Shown here: in pieces, positions 9,486 through 17,472 of the stretch
Layout: the number at the start of each line of letters is the position of its first letter
How positions within the stretch are numbered: the stretch's first letter is position 1
NCBI GenBank assembly: GCA_029252555.1
Contig: JAQXBF010000028.1
Location: 1-56,620 of the forward strand
DNA length: 56,620 nucleotides
Direction of reading: 5' to 3'
Source: Porticoccaceae bacterium
GTDB lineage: Bacteria; Pseudomonadota; Gammaproteobacteria; Pseudomonadales; Porticoccaceae
Program-made: the position numbers and the translations under genes
The notes under the pieces: model-generated
The model's input: the letters and a program-made list of their open reading frames with translations, nothing else
What the model was told of the DNA's origin: nothing
Databases searched by the model: none

Positions 9486-10385
9486 CTAAGAGTTGCTGGT
9501 GGCATCGAGCATGGTTAATCCATGCTTCTCCATCTGTCGGGGTGTCTCGCGAATAATCGTCTCAATCATTGCCTCGGCCGCAGGTGATAGAGTCCAACCC
9601 TTGCGCGTGATGAGATAGATTTCTCGGACTTCAGTAGGAATAAGAGGCCTGGATACCAGATTTTGTGTGGATTTAGGAATCGCTAGCGAGGGCAATACCG
9701 AAACTCCGAGATTAGATTTCAACATGGCTAGCAATGTGGTGATATTGGGAAAGTCGAATTTAGACTCGCCGAAGTTCTCACGTATTCTCAGGGTTTGAGT
9801 AATCCCCGTATCCAAAAACGTGGTGTTCCCAAGTTCTTTGACATGCACATCCCCAGTTTTTTTCGCTAACTCATGATCCTTATGGCATATTAATTCTAGC
9901 TTATCGGCAAACAAAGGTTTAAATTCCAGTAATTTATTAGGTTTCCAGAGGCTGCCTAATCCAAAGTCCACCTCATTGCGTTCTACGCGTCGCTGGACAC
10001 CCTGAGAGCTATCGTCATCCAGATGCAGATGGATGCCCGGAAACTCATTGGCAAAGGTTTTAATAATATCGGGCAGGACATTGCTGGCGACAGAGGGAAC
10101 AATGGCCATACTGACGTGGCCGCTGCGGCGTTCAGCTGTGGCGCGCAAATCATAAATTGCACTATCGAAGTCGCGTACCAACCGCCGGGCTATGGGGATA
10201 AAATTTTCTCCTTCGGTGGTGGTGCTCACCTGTCTGGTTGTGCGCTCAAGCAGCTTTAGGCCAATAAATTCCTCAAGCTGTTTGATAGCGAGAGTGATCG
10301 CCGGCTGGGTGCGTGAGAGTTTCTCAGCGGCACCGTTAAAACTACCCTCTTCCGCCACAGTGATAAAAGTGCGTAGATGTCGCAA
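9486..10385 (-). CDS. LysR-family transcriptional regulator
   Basis: This protein of about 299 residues has an N-terminal winged helix (LRHLRTFITVAEEGSFNGAAEKLSRTQPAITLAIKQLE) and a periplasmic-binding-protein-like effector domain (about 90-295). The listed start is a TTG with no good ribosome-binding site. The frame stays open upstream, so the true start may lie a few codons earlier. It is divergent from the aldehyde dehydrogenase gene (about 180 bp apart) and convergent with the Ldh-family gene. It is therefore the natural candidate regulator of the aldehyde dehydrogenase/M19 operon. The effector is unknown. Confidence 0.87.
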   Translation of the reverse strand: MRHLRTFITVAEEGSFNGAAEKLSRTQPAITLAIKQLEEFIGLKLLERTTRQVSTTTEGENFIPIARRLVRDFDSAIYDLRATAERRSGHVSMAIVPSVASNVLPDIIKTFANEFPGIHLHLDDDSSQGVQRRVERNEVDFGLGSLWKPNKLLEFKPLFADKLELICHKDHELAKKTGDVHVKELGNTTFLDTGITQTLRIRENFGESKFDFPNITTLLAMLKSNLGVSVLPSLAIPKSTQNLVSRPLIPTEVREIYLITRKGWTLSPAAEAMIETIIRETPRQMEKHGLTMLDATSNS

Positions 10386-10568
10386 AGTTACATTTAAGTA
10401 GCTGATAATATTCTCTTTTTTATAATTATTAGTTGTTATATTGGGTCTGAGAATAAATTAATTAGCCTTATAAATCTATATAAACTTTTGATTAGATTTA
10501 TAGGTGGGGAAGTATAAAAATACGACGTATTGCATCAGTTAATGCTAAAAACCATAAGCGGAGTCAGT

Positions 10569-12014
10569 ATGAGTCAGGATTTACACAGCAACTATATCAA
10601 TGGTGAGTGGGTAGGTAGTTCAGCGGTCATTGAGAATATTAACCCCTCAGATACTAGCGACATAGTTGGGCGCTATGCCAAGGCGACCTCAGAAGACTGT
10701 CTGGCCGCCGTGGCGGCCGCCAATGCAGCTTTTGATGGCTGGTCTCAGAGTGCCCTAGAGCAGCGCAAAGCAGTGCTGGATTTTATTGGCGCTGAGCTAA
10801 TTGGCCGCAGTGGTGAAATTGGCGAGATTCTGGCGCGAGAAGAGGGCAAAACCCGCGCTGAGGCTGTAGGTGAGGTTTATCGCTCAGGGCAGTTCTTTCA
10901 ATACTATGGTGCCGAAGCATTGCGCCTAATGGGCGAGAACACCCAGTCTGTTCGGCCCGGTGTCGATGTTGAGGTTCACCGCGAAGCACTGGGCGTGATT
11001 GGCATAGTGACACCATGGAATTTCCCTATGGCTGTGGCTGCTTGGAAAGTAGCACCTGCACTGGCCTATGGTAACTCCGTGGTACTTAAGCCCGCCGAAC
11101 TTGTGCCGGGCAGTGCATGGATACTGGCAGAGATTATTAGCCGCAGTGGCCTACCTGAGGGCGTATTTAATTTGGTGATGGGCTCTGGCCGTGATGTGGG
11201 TGAGACCCTATGTACTTCACCCGATATTCAAGCGGTCACTTTTACTGGGTCGGTCGGCGTAGGTCGTCATATTGCCCGCAATGCCATCGACAATATGGCT
11301 CGCGTGCAGCTAGAAATGGGCAGCAAAAATGCGCTGGTGGTCCTGGATGATGCAGATATTGATCTAGCTGTGCAATCTGCCGTTGCTGGCGCCTATTTTG
11401 GTACTGGCCAAAAATGTACCGCCTCGTCAAGAATTATTGTGCAGGCCGGTATTCATGACGAATTTGTTGAAAAAATGACCGCTGCCGTGGGCAATCTAGT
11501 GGTTGGCCATGCCCTGGCCGAAGGCTCGCAGATTGGCCCGGTGGTCGATGGCCGCCAACTTCAGCAAAACCTAGAATATATGCAGATTGCTAAAGACGAG
11601 GGCGCTGAACTGGTGGTGGGTGGTGAAGCCCTGAGTATGGACAATGAAGGCTTTTACATGTCGCCAGCACTATTTATTAATACCAATAATCAGATGCGTG
11701 TTAACCGTGAAGAAGTGTTCGGCCCGATTGCCTGTATTATCAAAGTGGCTACCTATGAAGAGGCGCTGGAAGTATCCAATGACTCAGACTTTGGTTTGAC
11801 CTCGGGCATTATGACCAACAGCCTGGCTAATGCCGGCCACTTTAAACGCCATTCAAAATCCGGCTGTGTCATGGTCAACCTGCCTACCGCAGGCACTGAC
11901 TATCATGTGCCCTTTGGCGGTCGCAAAAATTCAAGCTACGGCCCCCGCGAGCAGGGTCAGTATGCGAGAGAGTTTTACACCATTATCAAAACTAACTACA
12001 GCAAGCCCTACTAA
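10569..12014 (+). CDS. NAD(P)-dependent aldehyde dehydrogenase
   Basis: This protein of 481 residues is counted from the second in-frame ATG, which gives the standard N-terminus; an upstream ATG at 10530 adds 13 unlikely residues. It has the full aldehyde dehydrogenase fold: GIVTPWNFPMA, the nucleotide-binding FTGSVGVG loop, general base Glu249 in LEMGSKN and nucleophile Cys283 in GQKCTASSR, 34 residues apart as in active enzymes. The LEMGSKNALVVLDDADIDLA form recalls 2-oxoglutarate semialdehyde (2,5-dioxovalerate) dehydrogenases, but the substrate is not proven. It is followed after 20 bp by the M19-like gene, so the two are likely co-transcribed. Confidence 0.88.
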   Translation: MSQDLHSNYINGEWVGSSAVIENINPSDTSDIVGRYAKATSEDCLAAVAAANAAFDGWSQSALEQRKAVLDFIGAELIGRSGEIGEILAREEGKTRAEAVGEVYRSGQFFQYYGAEALRLMGENTQSVRPGVDVEVHREALGVIGIVTPWNFPMAVAAWKVAPALAYGNSVVLKPAELVPGSAWILAEIISRSGLPEGVFNLVMGSGRDVGETLCTSPDIQAVTFTGSVGVGRHIARNAIDNMARVQLEMGSKNALVVLDDADIDLAVQSAVAGAYFGTGQKCTASSRIIVQAGIHDEFVEKMTAAVGNLVVGHALAEGSQIGPVVDGRQLQQNLEYMQIAKDEGAELVVGGEALSMDNEGFYMSPALFINTNNQMRVNREEVFGPIACIIKVATYEEALEVSNDSDFGLTSGIMTNSLANAGHFKRHSKSGCVMVNLPTAGTDYHVPFGGRKNSSYGPREQGQYAREFYTIIKTNYSKPY

Positions 12015-12034
12015 TCCGTGTTAAGGACAATGTG

Positions 12035-13027
12035 ATGAACAAAGATATGCTCCTTGTCGATGGGCTGCAATATGTTAATTGGAATCGAGAGCTTTTTGAA
12101 AAAGCCCAGCGCAGCGGTTTAAGTGCTATTCATGTGACCATTGCCTACTGGGAAAATATTCGCGAGACATTAGAGAATATTGGCAACTGGAATCGGCATT
12201 TTATTAATCATGCCGACCTGATTATGCCCATTCATCAGGCGTCGGATATTCTTGAGGCCAAGCGTCTGGGTAAAGTGGGTATTATTTTTGGTTTCCAGAA
12301 CTGCTCACCCATCGAAGACGATGTCAAAATGGTGCAGCTTTTGAAACAGCTAGGCGTGCATATTATGCAGCTTAGCTACAATAATCAGAGCCTGCTGGCC
12401 ACGGGCTGTTACGAAGAGCAGGACGGTGGTATCACTAGGTTTGGCCGCGAAGTCATCAAAGAGATGAACCGTGTGGGTATGATTATTGATATGTCCCATA
12501 GCGCTGAAAAGTCGACCCTGGAGGCCATCGAAATCTCCGAGCGGCCCATCGCTATTACCCATGCTAATCCAACTTTTTTCCACCCGGCACTGCGCAATAA
12601 ATCCGATACAGTGCTGCGGGCCATCGGCGAGTCACAGGGCATGCTGGGTTTTAGCATGTACCCATTCCATCTCAAGAATGGCTCTGACTGCACCCTGCAA
12701 GAGTTTTGCCAGATGATTTCCCAAACCGCCGAGATGATCGGTATTGACCGCATTGGTATTGGCTCTGATCTATGTGAGAACTGGGATTACTCCACTTTGG
12801 AATGGATGCGCAGCGGCCGCTGGACCATCGGCATTGATCACGGTGAAGGTTCCGCGGCCAATCCTTCCTGGCCCCGCCAACCCAACTGGTTTACAGGGTC
12901 AAAACATATGCTCACCGTGGCCCAGGGCTTGGAAGATGTTGGTTTTAACAATATCGATATCGAAAAAATCATGGGCCAGAACTGGCTGTCTTTTTTCGAG
13001 AAATCTTTTCCGAACTTACCTGTTTAA
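12035..13027 (+). CDS. M19 membrane-dipeptidase homologue with altered metal site
   Basis: This 330-residue protein is of the renal-dipeptidase (M19) family. ATG 12035 suits the AAGGA ribosome-binding site better than GTG 12032. Family features kept are FGREVIKEMNRVGMIIDMSH (His155), ITHANP (His176), the RNKSD motif and GIGSD. However, the N-terminal His-x-Asp zinc motif is replaced (VDGLQYVNW, Leu11 and Tyr13), and the bridging glutamate is Gln88 (FGFQN). From memory, M19-like proteins near glycine-betaine/dimethylglycine catabolic genes in Pseudomonas (PA5396 type) share the WNRELFE and GFQN patterns, so this is probably that subfamily and may not be a peptidase. It forms an operon with the upstream aldehyde dehydrogenase. 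Confidence 0.84.
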   Translation: MNKDMLLVDGLQYVNWNRELFEKAQRSGLSAIHVTIAYWENIRETLENIGNWNRHFINHADLIMPIHQASDILEAKRLGKVGIIFGFQNCSPIEDDVKMVQLLKQLGVHIMQLSYNNQSLLATGCYEEQDGGITRFGREVIKEMNRVGMIIDMSHSAEKSTLEAIEISERPIAITHANPTFFHPALRNKSDTVLRAIGESQGMLGFSMYPFHLKNGSDCTLQEFCQMISQTAEMIGIDRIGIGSDLCENWDYSTLEWMRSGRWTIGIDHGEGSAANPSWPRQPNWFTGSKHMLTVAQGLEDVGFNNIDIEKIMGQNWLSFFEKSFPNLPV

Positions 13028-13045
13028 CCCTTGAGGCCAAGTAAA

Positions 13046-13075
13046 AAAACCGTCACAAATTGAGGCGGTTTTATT
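13046..13075 (+). terminator. Terminator after the aldehyde dehydrogenase/M19 operon
   Basis: The stem AAAACCGTC / GGCGGTTTT (7 perfect bp plus a G-T and a C-G pair) closes a 9-nt loop and is followed by TTATT. It separates the two-gene operon from the 588-residue gene, which begins 136 bp later. Confidence 0.75.
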
Positions 13076-13210
13076 CGTAAAAGTGAGATGTCGCAACTGC
13101 GTTTTCAGTGTCGCTTTTAATTAAGTCGCTACGGATAACTGCGCCTACAATACCCGAAAATAGGCCCCATATCGGGGTTCAAAATCAACTGAGCCAATGG
13201 GGTAAAGCCT

Positions 13211-14977
13211 GTGCGGTCGGATCATAATTCAGCTGGCAAAAATAGTCACCCCATTAGCGCTGCGCTGCCCCTGCGTCCTGCTAGTCAGGTTATGCAACTG
13301 GACCGCTTGGGTAGCTTTCATCAGTCGCGCCTTAGCTTCATGCGCACCCTGGTGAGACGCATGGTGCAAGAAAACTGGCAGATAAATAGCACCGTTTTTG
13401 ATCTGGACACAGAGGGCTATGGCACCGTAGTCTATGAAGTGAAAGCCAAATACGGCACCTATAGCTATGTGTTGTTCTCCCATTACCTCGCCCCGGAAAA
13501 TCGCAATGATCGCGTGATTGCTGACCAGTGGGATCTGACTATGGCCCTGTGTGAAGGCACTGTGGATACAGAGCAGTTAGCGTTTTTGCGCAACAATGTG
13601 CCCAAGCAAGAAGCAGGGCGTGTCGATTCCCGAGTGTTTGTTTTGTCCAGAGGTAATCGCAGCGGCCGCACCTTTGAATATGTAGTGGATGAACTGGCCC
13701 AAGGCCGTCAGCCCGATGTTGATGTAATTGCCGAGGTGGGTTATCTGTATCGCACCACCGCGGCCTATGGTAGTGGCAAATTAGGTATGGCCGACTGGGA
13801 AAAGGTTCGCACCAAACACCGCGACTTTGCTCGCCCGTTCGCAGCAGAGATGTTTACCTGTTTTATGTTGCGTCATTTTAGTTTGCAGCACGCCGACTAT
13901 ATTGCCGCCCAGCGGGCGCCAAAAACTGCAGTGCAGCTGGATGATGATATCAAACGCTATTTTGGTATTGGCAACTCCACTGGTTTGGGCATGGCACCAT
14001 TTTTGATCAACCACCCACTGCTGATTAATCAGTGGATTGAGCAGCGTGAAACCGCTCTAGCTCGAGCTAAAGTTGCTGGAGCCGATGGTATAGATTCTGT
14101 GATACTAGAACGATTCCAAATTGCTACCGATAGGGTTATTCAGCATTTGGGTGAGATTATGACTGGGGATGTTCAGCAGAATATTTCTAATGCAATGGTT
14201 CGCCAAGAGCTTCAAGAATTGAGCCAGTGGCTGCTTGATGAAGGTGCCAGTATTGTTTCCAGTCGTTACAACTGGGCAGAGTTGGCACACTACGCCGAGC
14301 AGAGTTGGCGGGTTGAAACTCAGGAAGTGATCAACACTATGCTGATAGAACTCTATCCAGAGTTAGTGGATGAGCTCGAAGAATTGATGGCTGTCGATGA
14401 AGATCAGCATCTGATTCCCCATATGTCATTATGGGAATTGCGGGGGCTGATAGAGGATAAATATGACTGGGCACTGGCGATCGATTTTTCCCAGCCCGAT
14501 GCTCAGGGTTCTTTCTGGTATCGCTCCCAAGAGAAGATGGAACCCCGTCTGGGACAAACCCATATTGATATGGGCGTGGAAAAGCAGATGCCTCTGGCGA
14601 TTGGTCGCATGGTGCGAGAGTGCTATAACGAAGTCTGCGCTTATATGGTAGAGTTTCCCCAGCAGGACGTTGCTCATTTTATTCTTCAGCAACCCAATTT
14701 AAGTGGTGCGATCAGCCGTATTCAAACTATGGCCCAGAGCCATTATGGGGATATTCGGGAGAATCTGGTTCACAGCGATGTACTGCCCATTCATCTGTTA
14801 CGCTGCAAATTATCCTTTTTTGGCGTCAGCAAATTTGACCCGCGCTCACGGCTTTGGGTGCGCAACACCATGTTTCAGGGCGCACCCCTAATCAGTGATT
14901 TTGATAAGCCCTTTATGGACGATTGGCAGTTTCCGATTAAACCCGTGCTATCCAAAAGCATAGATTCTGACCGCTAA
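13211..14977 (+). CDS. Uncharacterised 588-residue protein
   Basis: I do not recognise a named family. The GTG start is preceded by GGGG at good spacing; the next in-frame ATG would remove 27 residues. No signal peptide or membrane span is visible, so it is probably cytosolic. The sequence is rich in Trp, Tyr, Arg and Glu. Conspicuous stretches are GYGTVVYEVKAKYGTYSYVLFSH (about 75-98), FGIGNSTGLGMAPFLINHP (about 250-268), a helical Gln/Glu-rich middle, and a C-terminal FGVSKFDPRSRLWVRNTMFQGAPL. It is followed after 3 bp by the DUF3726-like gene, so the two are surely one operon. The setting next to dehydrogenases suggests an enzyme or assembly factor in the same pathway, but no function can be assigned. 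Confidence 0.8.
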   Translation: MRSDHNSAGKNSHPISAALPLRPASQVMQLDRLGSFHQSRLSFMRTLVRRMVQENWQINSTVFDLDTEGYGTVVYEVKAKYGTYSYVLFSHYLAPENRNDRVIADQWDLTMALCEGTVDTEQLAFLRNNVPKQEAGRVDSRVFVLSRGNRSGRTFEYVVDELAQGRQPDVDVIAEVGYLYRTTAAYGSGKLGMADWEKVRTKHRDFARPFAAEMFTCFMLRHFSLQHADYIAAQRAPKTAVQLDDDIKRYFGIGNSTGLGMAPFLINHPLLINQWIEQRETALARAKVAGADGIDSVILERFQIATDRVIQHLGEIMTGDVQQNISNAMVRQELQELSQWLLDEGASIVSSRYNWAELAHYAEQSWRVETQEVINTMLIELYPELVDELEELMAVDEDQHLIPHMSLWELRGLIEDKYDWALAIDFSQPDAQGSFWYRSQEKMEPRLGQTHIDMGVEKQMPLAIGRMVRECYNEVCAYMVEFPQQDVAHFILQQPNLSGAISRIQTMAQSHYGDIRENLVHSDVLPIHLLRCKLSFFGVSKFDPRSRLWVRNTMFQGAPLISDFDKPFMDDWQFPIKPVLSKSIDSDR

Positions 14978-14980
14978 ATC

Positions 14981-15712
14981 ATGAAAGTTTCGCGCAATGA
15001 ATTAACGGCTTCCCTCAAGAAGGCGTTCGAAGGCTTGGGCTTCTCTGTGGGAGACTATCAGGATGCCGCGGCTATGGTTATCTGGTCCCAGATGCATGGC
15101 TTTAATGGCCTCAAGCAGTTACAGCATGCCTTGCCATATCTTAATAATTGCCTTTGCCTGCACGCAGAGCTGATCAGAAATGGCCATTATCAGGCGCTGC
15201 TGAATGGCCAGGATAGTTCTATTTTGCTCAGCGGTAGCCAAACAGTGAGATTAGCCTGCGCTCTGGCGCGCCAGTATGGCAGTGGTTTTGTGCAGCTAGA
15301 CAATTGCCGCAACCGCAGGTTTATTATCCAGCGACTGGTAAGTGCGGCTCAGTCTGGATGCGCATTGGCAGCTTATTGGGAGCAGGGAAGTACCGGCTTT
15401 AAAGTCACTATTCAGCCTTACGACAAGCAACCTGAGTACGCTCAATACTCTCTGCCGAAAGAGACAGTGAACCAGTCGTTAATGATCTTTTCCGGCACAG
15501 ATTTGGCAATGGTAGAACAGCAATTTTCTAAGCAGGTTAGCTTGCACTCAGATCCACAGATCAACTCATCCGAAGCTATGCTTGATAGCTACAATAATTC
15601 TCTAGAGCAAGGCATAGAGATTGACGAAACCCTTTGGCATGAACTTGATAACCTGGTGGCTAGGGTATTGGTCGAGTCCACAGAGAGCTCAAGAGCCGGT
15701 GCCGGCGACTAG
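14981..15712 (+). CDS. DUF3726-like hypothetical protein
   Basis: This 243-residue protein starts MKVSRNELTASLKKAFEGLG, followed by DYQDAAAMVIWSQMHGFNGLKQL. From memory this matches the N-terminus of DUF3726 proteins, which also resembles the first helices of the Ldh family. No known catalytic motif is visible. It is joined to the 588-residue gene (3-bp gap), and the two probably act together. The C-terminus is acidic and Ser-rich and possibly disordered. The nearby stand-alone Ldh-family oxidoreductase gene is a possible functional partner. The family assignment is moderate and the function is unknown. Confidence 0.66.
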   Translation: MKVSRNELTASLKKAFEGLGFSVGDYQDAAAMVIWSQMHGFNGLKQLQHALPYLNNCLCLHAELIRNGHYQALLNGQDSSILLSGSQTVRLACALARQYGSGFVQLDNCRNRRFIIQRLVSAAQSGCALAAYWEQGSTGFKVTIQPYDKQPEYAQYSLPKETVNQSLMIFSGTDLAMVEQQFSKQVSLHSDPQINSSEAMLDSYNNSLEQGIEIDETLWHELDNLVARVLVESTESSRAGAGD

Positions 15713-15757
15713 AGAGTAATCACGACGACTCTAATAAAACGCATCCCTTGAGCTGAT

Positions 15758-16654
15758 CTATTCTGCCCAATCAAGCCCAGCCTGATCAATTAACCAGAGC
15801 TGAAATGCTTCAACGTGTGGCCGCACAGGCCTATTCGAAGGTGTCGCTAGAAAAAACGATTCCGAAGTCCCGGTGGTCTCAGAAAACGGCGTAATCAAAC
15901 GCCCGTTCTCTAACATTGGAGCAATTAACGAAGTGCGCCCTAGTGCCACTCCATGGCCCTGTGCCGCCATCTCCATCGCCGTCATCAACGAATCAAAATG
16001 AATACCTTGGGAGGCATCAATGCTGTGATAGCCAAGCTGTTTGAGCCAGTAACCCCAACCCTCCTCATAGCCAATAACATGAAGCAACGTGTAATCAATA
16101 AGATTCTCAGGGTTGCTAGGAGGGGGACGATCATCCAGTAATACCGGGCTGCATACAGGAACAAGCTCATCCCAAGTTAGACGATTGCTGGCAAAGCCAG
16201 GCCATATACCTTTGCCATAACGTATTTCCACATCCGCCTCTTTATCCTGGCCAGCCACCCAAATATTACTGGTAAAACGCAGATCAATGTCTGGATGTTG
16301 CCGACGAAAGTCTGCCAGTCGCGGAGCCAACCAAGTATTAAAGAACACCAGATTAACCCGCACAGTTAAAGTATGGCTGCGCTCTTTACCGAACACCTCA
16401 TCTGTCACCAGCGCCAGTTTTTCAATCGACTCACGCACACCCGGAATGTAGGCTCTGCCAGCATCAGTAAGCTCAAGCCCCCTTGGCAAACGGATAAAAA
16501 GCGCGCAGCCAAGTTTTGTCTCCAGCCCCTTAATTTGCTGGCTCACTGCCGCTTGAGTCATATGAAGTTCGGCCGCCGCCTGAGTAAAATTTAGATGACG
16601 TGCAGCGGCTTCAAAAGAGCGAAGCCAATTTAAGGGGGGTAATCTTTTTTTCAT
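15758..16654 (-). CDS. LysR-family regulator, GcvA-like
   Basis: This 298-residue LysR-type regulator begins MKKRLPPLNWLRSFEAAARHLNFTQAAAELHMTQAAVSQQI, the opening typical of the GcvA-like branch. The effector-binding domain spans about 90-295. It is transcribed in the same direction as the IclR gene, 27 bp downstream of it, so it may be the last gene of the dddTBC-iclR operon. It could equally act on the convergent 588-residue/DUF3726-like pair. The target and ligand are unknown. Confidence 0.87.
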   Translation of the reverse strand: MKKRLPPLNWLRSFEAAARHLNFTQAAAELHMTQAAVSQQIKGLETKLGCALFIRLPRGLELTDAGRAYIPGVRESIEKLALVTDEVFGKERSHTLTVRVNLVFFNTWLAPRLADFRRQHPDIDLRFTSNIWVAGQDKEADVEIRYGKGIWPGFASNRLTWDELVPVCSPVLLDDRPPPSNPENLIDYTLLHVIGYEEGWGYWLKQLGYHSIDASQGIHFDSLMTAMEMAAQGHGVALGRTSLIAPMLENGRLITPFSETTGTSESFFLATPSNRPVRPHVEAFQLWLIDQAGLDWAE

Positions 16655-16681
16655 GACAATCTTCTTCGTGTTGCCTATTAA

Positions 16682-17446
16682 TTACTCTGGGTCATCGATC
16701 AGCTGCCCAAGGCTCTTCGCTGCGTTTTGCAAAATAGGGGTGTAACCCATAAGCTCATCAAAGCTTTTGCGAACCACCGGAGCATGGGTAAACAAACAGG
16801 CACAGAGTTTACCGCTGCTATCAGATACCGGCACAGCGCAGGCCACCATACCATCGACAAACTCTTCATTGTCTGTTCCAACGCGACTTGTTTTTATCTG
16901 CTGAAGCTCCATTTCTAGGCTGTCTGCATCAACAATGGTGTTGCGTGTGTACTGCATTAGAGGCAGCTGATTGATAATGCGCAGGCGCCGCTCTTTGATC
17001 AGCGAGCTCAGATAAAGTTTACCGCTGGCCGTGCACCAGGTAGGCGTATGACTACCCACCTGCAGATGCATTTGCAGAGGCCAATCAGACTGAACGCGAT
17101 CGTAGTAAACCATCTCGGTACCATTGGGCACGGCAATACCGCAGGTCTCGCCAATCTCTTCGGTAAGAGTTTGTAAAATAGCCCGGCGCAATGAGCTAAA
17201 GCGCTCACTGTGCAATACACCCCACGCGAGGCTGTGCATTTTGGCACTGGGAACAATCAGTCCACGCATATTGGTCTGCACAAACCCATCGCCCTCCAAC
17301 TGATTAAGCAAGCGATGGATACTGGGTTTGGGGATATCCAACTGGCAGGTTAAATCTGCCGGCGACAAGGGTCGCTCGGCCTTGGATACCGCTTCGATAA
17401 TCTGCATTACCCGGCTGACCGCCGAGCCTTTTTCTCTGCTAGTCAT
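16682..17446 (-). CDS. IclR-family transcriptional regulator
   Basis: This 254-residue protein has an N-terminal winged helix (SRVMQIIEAVSKAERPLSPADLTCQLDIPKPSIHRLLNQLE) and a C-terminal effector domain with CGIAVPNGTEMVYYDRVQSDWPLQ and a GMVACAVPVSD segment typical of IclR. It lies 26 bp downstream of dddC on the same strand, so it is very likely co-transcribed with dddT-dddB-dddC. It could sense DMSP, acrylate, 3-hydroxypropionate or a related C3 acid. Characterised DddD clusters usually carry a LysR-type regulator, so an embedded IclR is a variation. Confidence 0.89.
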   Translation of the reverse strand: MTSREKGSAVSRVMQIIEAVSKAERPLSPADLTCQLDIPKPSIHRLLNQLEGDGFVQTNMRGLIVPSAKMHSLAWGVLHSERFSSLRRAILQTLTEEIGETCGIAVPNGTEMVYYDRVQSDWPLQMHLQVGSHTPTWCTASGKLYLSSLIKERRLRIINQLPLMQYTRNTIVDADSLEMELQQIKTSRVGTDNEEFVDGMVACAVPVSDSSGKLCACLFTHAPVVRKSFDELMGYTPILQNAAKSLGQLIDDPE

Positions 17447-17472
17447 AATTGTAAGCTCGTCACAGCTTTAAT

